Shown one piece after another: positions 57,362 to 64,000 of a DNA stretch of 64,000 nucleotides (position 1 is its first letter; the number at the start of each line of letters is the position of its first letter). Location of the stretch: NCBI RefSeq assembly GCF_009856415.1, contig NZ_WMEZ01000001.1, forward strand, positions 62,001 to 126,000, given 5' to 3'. A program made the position numbers and the translations under genes. Origin of the DNA: Halobacillus litoralis. Lineage in GTDB: Bacteria > Bacillota > Bacilli > Bacillales > Halobacillaceae. Under the pieces are notes generated by a model. That model ran no database searches. It had not been told where the DNA came from and was given only the letters and a program-made list of their open reading frames with translations.

Positions 57362-58218
57362 TAGGACTGAATGAGGCGATGTTTTTTTCCGGTATCATCC
57401 TCATAAAGGACGATCAAATGCTTCCCTTTTTTATCAAAAAGAATAAGTGGAATATAACTTTGGATCGGGTGGGAGGATTTTGTATCACTAATGCCCAGCA
57501 CATAGTTTTTATACAAACCTTCCCACAGTTGTCCTTTTATTCGTTCTGAGTCCTCTTCATTTGTTTCAGGGAGCGGCTTGTCTTCATAGTCTGCGAGATC
57601 AGTCAATGGGACAAGCGTGTAATCTTCTTTTTTGATGCCATAATATGTCAGCAATTCTTCCCATTGGACTTCGAGTTGTTGCTGAATGGAATGGTCCAAT
57701 CTCTTCTTCCACTCTTCCTCCTCTTGATTTGCTGGTTCTTTGAATGCGGTCCGCTTAGAGTGAGGAGAGTCAATGACGTATAGCTCGTCCTTAGAACTTG
57801 CCTGGATGCTTTTAATCGGACCACTATCCTCATGTATTTCCCCATGGTGGAAAGAAATGGCCTGATATTTTTGACTATCTTCTCCATGTAAGGACGTTTC
57901 CTTCTTTATTTTTGCCGTGTTTTCCTCCCATTTGCTCACCACACCTTTTAGTCGTCCGTTTACATATAAAAGGGAGACGTCCTGTCTCAAGTACATGGCT
58001 TTGTCACTCTCAGAGAACATATTCCATAAAATTTCATACTCGTCCTCATCTTCCTCAGAAGCAAAGTTCAAGGTAGTCCCGAAAGATTGAAAACCACTTC
58101 CTTCATCTAAAGGGAAATATTTAATGACCGATTCCTCATTAAAATATTGAGTATATAGTGCGATGACTATGGCTAAGGCCAAAGGAACAAGTACCCAATG
58201 TACCCACACTTTTCTCAA
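57358..58218 (-). CDS. Membrane-anchored protein of unknown function
   Basis: 286 residues: an N-terminal membrane helix (about 5-24, VHWVLVPLALAIVIALYTQ) followed by a hydrophilic Glu/Lys-rich outer domain, with no recognised fold. The start is TTG at 58218, with GAGGAG eight bases upstream. It faces gluP and diverges from the GerA-type gene, so it may be a sporulation gene, but that is only context. Confidence 0.65.
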   Translation of the reverse strand: MRKVWVHWVLVPLALAIVIALYTQYFNEESVIKYFPLDEGSGFQSFGTTLNFASEEDEDEYEILWNMFSESDKAMYLRQDVSLLYVNGRLKGVVSKWEENTAKIKKETSLHGEDSQKYQAISFHHGEIHEDSGPIKSIQASSKDELYVIDSPHSKRTAFKEPANQEEEEWKKRLDHSIQQQLEVQWEELLTYYGIKKEDYTLVPLTDLADYEDKPLPETNEEDSERIKGQLWEGLYKNYVLGISDTKSSHPIQSYIPLILFDKKGKHLIVLYEDDTGKKHRLIQSY

Positions 58219-58377
58219 ACTATCATCTCCTCATACATCCTCTCTGCATAGGTGATCTATAGTTCAGGATATGTTCGTTTTTCCAGGGACATGCGTATAA
58301 TCCTGCTTCTTCCTTTTGTGTATGAATAAATGAATTTGGAAGAAACTATGCGGAGAAGGTTAAGAGGAGGATGCGTT

Positions 58378-59829
58378 TTGGAAGAACAACGTTTATTTGA
58401 TAGTTATGAAAAAAATGTATCGTATCTCAAAGATCGGCTTGGGGTGGAAGAAAGCTTTGACATGGTTCATCTCGATCTTGTCTACGCTGGAAGAGGGATG
58501 TCCTTATTCCTTGTAGACGGATTTGTTAAAGATGATATTCTTCACTATTTAATGAAGCTCCTCTCCAGATTGGACCCTGATCAACTGGACCCGGACCCTC
58601 TGGAAAAATTATTGAAAACCCATCTCCCTTATGTGGAGTTAGAGAAGAAAAAAGATTTGAATGCAGCGGCTGATTGGGTGCTGGCAGGTCCAACAGCGTT
58701 AGTCGTTGAAGGCGTCGATGAAATCATCATGATTGACGCTCGTACTTATCCTGTCCGTGGGTTGCAAGAGCCTGATCTCGAGAGAGTCGTGAGAGGATCG
58801 AGGGATGGATTTGTAGAGACCATTATTTTCAATACGGCTTTGACGAGAAGAAGAATCAGAGACCGTTCTTTGAGAATGGAATATTTGCAGGTGGGACGGC
58901 GGTCATTAACGGATGTTTGTATTTGTTACGTCAAAGATATTGCAGATTCCGACCGGGTCGAAGAATTGAAGAAAGTATTGCAGGAAATCGATACCGATGC
59001 GCTTCCGATGGCCGAAAAAACTATTGATGAATATATCAGCGGTCGTTATTGGAACCCCTATCCAGTTATCCGGTACACAGAACGTCCCGATACGGCCGCT
59101 GCTCACCTTTATGAAGGGCATATTCTCGTCATTATTGATGGATCACCGAGTGTCATGATTACTCCATCAACCTTTTGGCATCATTTACAACACGCAGAAG
59201 AATATCGGCAAAAACCGTTGGTAGGTGCTTATTTGCGTGCCGTTCGCTTTTTTGCTTTCTTTGCATCGATCTTTATTTTGCCTCTGTACTTCCTTTTTTC
59301 TAAGAGACCGGATTTGCTTCCTGAAGCTCTCGCATTTATTGGTCCCACGGATACGGGAACTCTGCCACTGATCGTCCAATTTCTAATTGCCGAAATAGGG
59401 ATCGACATGCTGCGGATGGCAGCGATCCATACACCATCAACACTAGGGACCGCTCTTGGTTTAGTGGCTGCCATACTGATTGGCCAAGTGGCTGTAGAGG
59501 TTGGCATGTTCTCAAGCGAAGTGGTTTTATATTTAGCCCTTGCTGCTATCGGTACGTTTGCTACTCCTAGTTACGAATTTGGACTGGCCGATCGAATAAC
59601 AAGGCTTGTTCTTCTTCTCATAACCGGCTTCTTCGGACTGAAGGGGTATGTGTTAGGAATTACTCTTTGGCTTCTCTATATTTCCAGCATGAAGTCATTC
59701 AAAACGCCATACTTATGGCCGTTTCTACCTTTTTCATGGAAACCACTGAGAGATGTGTTGCTGCGTTCTCCAATACCATTGAAGAACCGGAGACCGGCAT
59801 TTCTACATCCAAATGACCCTGATCGTTGA
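58378..59829 (+). CDS. GerA-family spore germination protein (SpoVAF-like)
   Basis: About 483 residues. The N-terminal half is soluble (FVKDDILHYLMKLLSRL, KTIDEYISGRYWNPYPVIR), then five or so membrane helices; the pattern fits GerAA/SpoVAF. SpoVAF-type length and lack of a long N-terminal extension favour SpoVAF over GerAA. No B or C germinant receptor genes are adjacent. TTG 58378 is preferred because AAGAGGAGG ends seven bases before it; the ATG at 58330 lacks a ribosome site. Confidence 0.82.
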   Translation: MEEQRLFDSYEKNVSYLKDRLGVEESFDMVHLDLVYAGRGMSLFLVDGFVKDDILHYLMKLLSRLDPDQLDPDPLEKLLKTHLPYVELEKKKDLNAAADWVLAGPTALVVEGVDEIIMIDARTYPVRGLQEPDLERVVRGSRDGFVETIIFNTALTRRRIRDRSLRMEYLQVGRRSLTDVCICYVKDIADSDRVEELKKVLQEIDTDALPMAEKTIDEYISGRYWNPYPVIRYTERPDTAAAHLYEGHILVIIDGSPSVMITPSTFWHHLQHAEEYRQKPLVGAYLRAVRFFAFFASIFILPLYFLFSKRPDLLPEALAFIGPTDTGTLPLIVQFLIAEIGIDMLRMAAIHTPSTLGTALGLVAAILIGQVAVEVGMFSSEVVLYLALAAIGTFATPSYEFGLADRITRLVLLLITGFFGLKGYVLGITLWLLYISSMKSFKTPYLWPFLPFSWKPLRDVLLRSPIPLKNRRPAFLHPNDPDR

Positions 59830-59844
59830 TCGATCGGGGTTTTT
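59817..59844 (+). terminator. Terminator after the SpoVAF-like gene
   Basis: CCCTGATCG (59817-59825) pairs with CGATCGGGG (59831-59839) with one G-T pair, then TTTTT. It covers the stop codon. Confidence 0.82.
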
Positions 59845-59894
59845 ACGTTTTCAAGTCTTAAAGGTATTGGTATAATGGATGGTGGTGATGAAGA

Positions 59895-60110
59895 ATGAAA
59901 ACGATTTATGATATTCAGCAGTACTTGAAAAAATTCGGAACGATCATTTACATAGGTGACAGGTTGGCCGATTTAGAAATGATGGAAGATGAAGTAAGGG
60001 AGTTGTACAAAGCCCAATGCATGCCATCAAAGGACTATCAAATGGCCATTCTGCTTTTGAGAAGTGAAATCGCGAAACAAAAGGATCGTCAATTAGGGGA
60101 GGAAAAGTGA
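59895..60110 (+). CDS. yqgQ: YqgQ family protein
   Basis: 71 residues, DUF910/YqgQ: a small three-helix protein (YDIQQYLKKFGTIIYIGDRL) always next to glcK; function unknown. GGTGGTGA precedes the ATG. Its last base is the first of the glcK start codon. Confidence 0.93.
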   Translation: MKTIYDIQQYLKKFGTIIYIGDRLADLEMMEDEVRELYKAQCMPSKDYQMAILLLRSEIAKQKDRQLGEEK

Positions 60111-61066
60111 TGGGTCATTACTATATTGGTGCAGACATCGGTGGAACGACAGTAAAATTAGCCATTATTGAAGATAACGGAACAATTACTAAGAAATGGG
60201 AAATCCCGACAAACACAGACAACCAGGGAGAAGCCATTCCTTCTGATATCGCGTCGTCCATAACAAATACTCTAAAAGAAGAGGCCATTGACACGTCGAT
60301 GGTTGTAGGTATCGGCGCAGGAGCTCCGGGATTTGTTGATACAACAACAGGATATATTCACGAGGCCGTGAATATTGGTTGGAAAGATATTGATTTCGGA
60401 AACCTTCTTAAAGAGTTGACGGGAATGACGGTATGGGTAGATAACGATGCTAATTTGGCTGCGTTAGGTGAGAATTGGCTTGGTGCCGGAAGAGGGTGCA
60501 CAGAACTGATTGCGGTTACACTTGGTACAGGTGTAGGTGGAGGCATTATTGCTAACGGTCAGATTCTTAATGGAGCTAATGGTACAGCAGCTGAACTTGG
60601 ACATGTCACTGTTGTACCAGAAGGTGGAGCTCCTTGTAACTGTGGAAAAACCGGATGTCTTGAGACCGTTTCTTCAGCTACAGGTATTGTCAGAAAGGCA
60701 AAAGAAGCAGCGGAAAAACACCCGGAATCTAAACTGAATGCTTTATTAAATGATGCAACATTGACGTCTAAGGATGTATTTGAAGCATCAAAGCATGGCG
60801 ATGAAGCAGCAAAAGGTGTGATTGCGGAGATCACAGATGTCCTTGGAATGGCGATTGCAAACATGGCCATTGCCATCAATCCGGAAAAAATCGTAATCGG
60901 CGGCGGAGTCTCCAAAGCGGGAGATTTGTTGCTCGATCCTCTTGAAAAAGCTTATCGAAAATATGCTTTACCAAGAACCGCGGAAGCATCGAGTTTCGGT
61001 ATAGCGGAGTTAGGAAATGATGCCGGTGTCATTGGTGGAGCTTTCCTAGTGAAAAAGAATAATTAA
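60110..61066 (+). CDS. glcK: ROK-family glucokinase
   Basis: Phosphorylates glucose with ATP. 318 residues, with ADIGGTTVKLAI (ATP-binding), the ROK zinc site CNCGKTGCLE and the sugar loop in DNDANLAALGE. ATG 60110 follows GGGGAGG; the GTG at 60107 is the alternative. It is co-transcribed with yqgQ and ends at a strong terminator. Confidence 0.96.
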   Translation: MGHYYIGADIGGTTVKLAIIEDNGTITKKWEIPTNTDNQGEAIPSDIASSITNTLKEEAIDTSMVVGIGAGAPGFVDTTTGYIHEAVNIGWKDIDFGNLLKELTGMTVWVDNDANLAALGENWLGAGRGCTELIAVTLGTGVGGGIIANGQILNGANGTAAELGHVTVVPEGGAPCNCGKTGCLETVSSATGIVRKAKEAAEKHPESKLNALLNDATLTSKDVFEASKHGDEAAKGVIAEITDVLGMAIANMAIAINPEKIVIGGGVSKAGDLLLDPLEKAYRKYALPRTAEASSFGIAELGNDAGVIGGAFLVKKNN

Positions 61067-61098
61067 AAAAGTTGGAGCCTCAGGGCTCCAACTTTTTT
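61065..61098 (+). terminator. Terminator after glcK
   Basis: AAAAAAGTTGGAGCC pairs with GGCTCCAACTTTTTT around TCAG. Confidence 0.93.
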
Positions 61099-61191
61099 AT
61101 GTTTCATTTGTATAAAATTTGTAAAAAGATTTTAATCGCTAGGACTTCTTTTTATCATGTTTTTGTCTTATGATAAGAAAAGCTCCATCCT

Positions 61192-61208
61192 ATCATTTTG
61201 AAAATGAT
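61192..61208 (+). promoter_or_regulatory. Perfect 17-bp palindrome upstream of ltaS
   Basis: ATCATTTT-G-AAAATGAT, a perfect 8-1-8 palindrome 18 bases before the ECF-type promoter. It could be an operator; no regulator is assigned. Confidence 0.35.
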
Positions 61209-61225
61209 GGAAATTAGAAATTTCA

Positions 61226-61252
61226 TGAAACCTTTATGGGACCATTTACGTC
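61226..61252 (+). promoter_or_regulatory. ECF-type (SigM-like) promoter for ltaS
   Basis: TGAAAC (61226-61231), 17-base spacer, CGTC (61249-61252). In B. subtilis CGTC is favoured by SigM, and an LTA synthase gene (yfnI) is a SigM target. The gap 61067-61363 otherwise holds a terminator and the palindrome at 61192. Confidence 0.75.
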
Positions 61253-61363
61253 ATATATGAAGAAAGAGTTTAATATGGATTATAAGTGGAAATTGTTAAG
61301 GAAGATAAGGAACCTGGTTAATTATTGTTAAAAATGGACCAGTATTGTACTAGAGGAGGAACC

Positions 61364-63247
61364 ATGATGCAATGGAGAATGAAGAACATGCCATTATTTA
61401 TCATTGCGACATTGTTATTTGGTCTGAAGACATATGTCGTGTATAGATTCATGTTCGATTTATCGATTGAGAATCCAATGCAAGAATTCATACTTTTATT
61501 TAATCCGATTGCCAGTGCCTATTTGATTTTCGCGATCAGTGTATGGATGAAACCTAAAAATCAAATGAAATATTTACGCTGGACCACGTTGATCGGTTCA
61601 TTGGTCTTATTCTTAAACTTGATTTTCTATAGGAATTTTACAGACTTTATTACGATCCCCGTGTTGTTCCAGGGGAATAATGCCGCAGACCTTACAGGAA
61701 GCTTTTTGACATTGCTTCACATCGAAGATATTTTCATCTTCGCTGATGTGGCACTTGTCTGGTACTTGAGCCGTCAAAAGTTCGATTTGACTGTAAAGCT
61801 CCCGAAACGTGGGAAAATAGCAGCTACAGCTGTTACATTTCTGCTTTTGGCTGGTAATGTGGTTCTTGCAGAGATTGAACGCCCGATGCTTTTCGTACGA
61901 GCCTTTGACCGCGAGTACCTTGTGAAGAATATTGGTATCTACAACTACCACCTTTATGATGCAACAATGCAGACGAAAACAAAAGCTCAGCGCGTCTTTG
62001 CTGATGGCAGTGAAATCAGTGAAATTGAAACGTATTTGAAAGAAACCTCTCCTGATCAAGCAAATAAAGATTCGGAGTTATATGGCATTGCTGAAGATAA
62101 AAACGTCATTTTTGTAAGTGTGGAGTCGTTTCAAAACTTCCTGTTCGATTCAGAGATTAATGGGACAGAAACGACACCGTTCCTTAATGATCTGAAACAA
62201 AGCAAGGACACGATCACATTTGAAAACTTTTATCATCAGACAGCCCAAGGGAAAACATCCGATTCGGAGTTTATTGTTGAAAATTCTCTTTACCCTTTGG
62301 GTAGAGGTTCTGTGTATTTCACACATGCAGGAAACGAATACAATGCTTTGCCTGAGATATTGAATGAAGAAGGGTACGAAACCTCTGTTTTTCATGCGAA
62401 TAACGCAAGTTTTTGGAACAGGGATGTCATGTATGACAATGTGGGGTACGACCAGTTCTATGATGAGAAATCTTACGAAGTCACTCCTGAAAACTCATTT
62501 GGTTGGGGCCTTGAGGACAAAGCGTTTTTTGAGCAATCCATTAAATATTTGCAATCACAGGAAAAACCGTTCTACAGCAAGTTCATTACTTTGACTCATC
62601 ACTTTCCATTTGAACTTCCTGAAGAAAAAGCAAATATCGATAAATACGACTCCAATTCAAAAACGTTGAATTCTTATTTCCAAACCGCTCGTTATACGGA
62701 TGAGGCTTTAGAGCAGTTCTTCCAGCAGTTGAAAGATGCCGGTATCTATGAAGATTCCATCATTGTGCTGATGGGTGACCATTATGGGATTAGTGATTTT
62801 CACAATAAAGCAATGGGGCAATTCCTAGGAAAAGAAGTAGACCCTTATGTGCAAACACAACTTCAACGAGTTCCTTTCATGATCCACATCCCAGGATACG
62901 AAAATGGAGGAGTGCAAGATAAAGTAGTCGGTCAAATTGATGTGAAACCGACACTACTTCACCTTCTTGGGATTGAAGAAAAGGGAGATTTGACCTTCGG
63001 TGATAATATGTTCGCCGAGAAGAATAAAGACTTTGTTGCTTTAAGAGACGGCAGCTTCATTACAGAAGAATATTTGTATTCCAATGAAACGTGCTATGAT
63101 CGCTCTACAGGAGAACCTCTTCCTGAAGAAAATGCACAAGCATGCCATCCTATTAAAGAAAAAGTGAGCAAAGAAATGAATTACTCGGATAATATCATCT
63201 ATGGTGATTTATTTAGGTTCTACGATTTTGATCAATCAGAAAAATGA
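61364..63247 (+). CDS. Lipoteichoic acid synthase (LtaS family)
   Basis: Polymerises glycerol phosphate from phosphatidylglycerol onto the lipid anchor. About 627 residues: five membrane helices (to about 205) and an extracellular sulfatase-like domain with the nucleophile Thr298 in QGKTSDSEF, VSVESFQN and MGDHYG metal motifs. Start at ATG 61364 behind AGAGGAGGA. The nearby position matches B. subtilis yqgS, one of several LtaS paralogues. Confidence 0.94.
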   Translation: MMQWRMKNMPLFIIATLLFGLKTYVVYRFMFDLSIENPMQEFILLFNPIASAYLIFAISVWMKPKNQMKYLRWTTLIGSLVLFLNLIFYRNFTDFITIPVLFQGNNAADLTGSFLTLLHIEDIFIFADVALVWYLSRQKFDLTVKLPKRGKIAATAVTFLLLAGNVVLAEIERPMLFVRAFDREYLVKNIGIYNYHLYDATMQTKTKAQRVFADGSEISEIETYLKETSPDQANKDSELYGIAEDKNVIFVSVESFQNFLFDSEINGTETTPFLNDLKQSKDTITFENFYHQTAQGKTSDSEFIVENSLYPLGRGSVYFTHAGNEYNALPEILNEEGYETSVFHANNASFWNRDVMYDNVGYDQFYDEKSYEVTPENSFGWGLEDKAFFEQSIKYLQSQEKPFYSKFITLTHHFPFELPEEKANIDKYDSNSKTLNSYFQTARYTDEALEQFFQQLKDAGIYEDSIIVLMGDHYGISDFHNKAMGQFLGKEVDPYVQTQLQRVPFMIHIPGYENGGVQDKVVGQIDVKPTLLHLLGIEEKGDLTFGDNMFAEKNKDFVALRDGSFITEEYLYSNETCYDRSTGEPLPEENAQACHPIKEKVSKEMNYSDNIIYGDLFRFYDFDQSEK

Positions 63248-63249
63248 GG

Positions 63250-63289
63250 AAAAGCCGCTGAGACGTTTTGTCTTAGCGGCTTTATTTTT
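63250..63289 (+). terminator. Terminator after ltaS
   Basis: AAAGCCGCTGAGAC pairs with GTCTTAGCGGCTTT around GTTTT, followed by ATTTTT. Confidence 0.9.
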
Positions 63290-63608
63290 GGTGTAAGAGA
63301 TAAGAAACTTCATAAGAAAGGCTAGCGACAGCCACCTCTGATGCGAATTCCCAGTCGCTTGCGAGTTAGTTTTTAGAAATCTTAATTCAAACCTGATAAG
63401 CTTTATGAAGGAGGATACGGGGTATTTGGATGTTTAGTGGGAGGACGGTAGAATCCCATCTTCTAAAGCGAAAGATTAGTGACCGAGGCGTCAGGAAAAG
63501 GGGGAACGATTATAGAATCAAGATAGCAATATTTCGCTATTCACATAAATTCATACATATAAGGGTAATGATATTTACAAACAACGTTTTATAGAGAGAG
63601 GGAATGGT
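63290..63608. other. Gene-free intergenic stretch with an unexplained element
   Basis: No credible gene. CTTCATAA (about 63308) and TTATGAAG (about 63404) are exact inverted ends of a ~100-base segment that contains GGCTAGCGACAGCC and AGTCGCTTGCGAG. Downstream, about 63435-63500, there is a GC-richer piece with CGGTAG and ACCG ends. These differ from the palindromic repeat family seen elsewhere. Confidence 0.4.
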
Positions 63609-64000
63609 ATGTTTCGTTTTGAGCATGTGTACCAAGGGGTTCTTCAAGATATTAATTTTTCAATGGAAAAACAGGATAAAGTCATCCTCTTCGGCCCTTC
63701 AGGCGCGGGGAAGAGTACTCTATTGTTTTTATTGAATCGACTGAATGATTCAGAACAGGGGGACATTTATTTTAACGGAAAACCCATTGAAGAACATTCT
63801 ATCACAGATTTGAGAAAACAAGTGGGTCTCGTCCTGCAGGCACCGAATTTATTTCCGGGAACCGTATTGGATAATATTAAATACGGACCGTCCTTATTTG
63901 GTGAATGGGAAGAACACAAAGGCAAAGAATTATTGGATTACGTTCAACTCCCTTCCGATTATTTGGATCGGGATGTAGATCAGCTCTCTGGAGGGGAGAA
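63609..64000 (+). CDS. ABC transporter ATP-binding protein, N-terminal part (cut by window end)
   Basis: An open frame from ATG 63609 to the window edge, over 130 residues. Walker A GPSGAGKST, Q-loop LQAPNLFPG and the start of the signature LSGGE are visible. Resembles the FetA/YbbL class of ATPases, but the partner permease and substrate lie beyond the window. A GAGAGGGA site precedes the ATG. Confidence 0.85.
   Translation, partial: MFRFEHVYQGVLQDINFSMEKQDKVILFGPSGAGKSTLLFLLNRLNDSEQGDIYFNGKPIEEHSITDLRKQVGLVLQAPNLFPGTVLDNIKYGPSLFGEWEEHKGKELLDYVQLPSDYLDRDVDQLSGGE

Noticed and set aside
58261-58330. SigG-type promoter for the SpoVAF-like gene
   Set aside because: GGATA and CATGCGTA can be seen but the -10 has one base too many, so the match is too weak to claim.

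Overview
The window is a piece of chromosome from an endospore-forming Bacillaceae bacterium. Gene order follows the Bacillus subtilis yqe-yqf-yqg region almost throughout (hrcA-grpE-dnaK-dnaJ ... sigA ... pst ... glcK). Sporulation and germination genes are present (yqfC, yqfD and a GerA/SpoVAF-type gene). Codon use and the family of palindromic repeats suggest a halophilic or halotolerant relative such as Halobacillus or Pontibacillus; the genus is an inference, not something proved here.

Layout. 1-4132: heat-shock genes (end of hrcA, grpE, dnaK, dnaJ). 4277-8399: prmA, rsmE, deoC, a flavin reductase-like gene, rpsU, yqeY. 8559-11417: a SigW-type membrane-stress operon (ClpP-class NfeD protease, flotillin FloA, small membrane protein). 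11489-18929: yqfC, yqfD, phoH, pgpH, ybeY, dgkA, era, yqzL, recO. 18930-22179: glyQS behind a T-box leader. 22262-27464: ccpN, ppsR, yqxD, dnaG, sigA. 27543-33839: cytochrome c, trmK, yqfO, ispH, cshB, nfo. 33840-37633: repeats, yqfT, a lytic transglycosylase-like gene, a DUF4190-type gene, ispG. 37884-42219: an NfeD-like gene, a chemoreceptor-like gene and a Na/Pi cotransporter. 42670-43165: five tRNAs. 43342-52192: sodA, an MFS protein, a class B PBP and the pstSCAB-phoU operon. 52336-64000: yqzCD, rpmG, fthC, ldh, gluP rhomboid, a GerA/SpoVAF-type gene, yqgQ, glcK, an LTA synthase and the start of an ABC ATPase.

How it works together. Phosphate is the strongest regulatory theme. pstS is preceded by four PHO-box hexamers at an exact 11-bp period. 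A matching set of three, at the same distance from the -10 and with a near-identical spacer, precedes a methyl-accepting chemotaxis-like gene, which lies directly upstream of a Na/Pi cotransporter with a PhoU-like tail. A second theme is envelope stress: three ECF-type promoters (TGAAAC, 17 bp, then CGTA or CGTC) precede yqeZ-floA, the second NfeD gene and the LTA synthase. Candidate Rex sites precede ldh.

Accessory DNA is limited to at least five copies of a 200-250-bp imperfect-palindromic repeat, one of which is interrupted by an unrelated 120-bp hairpin repeat, and a few unexplained intergenic stretches. No CRISPR array, prophage or transposase was seen. Compared with the B. subtilis order as I recall it, mtaB (after rsmE), cdd (before era) and the zur/yqfU segment are missing, and the Na/Pi cotransporter has moved.
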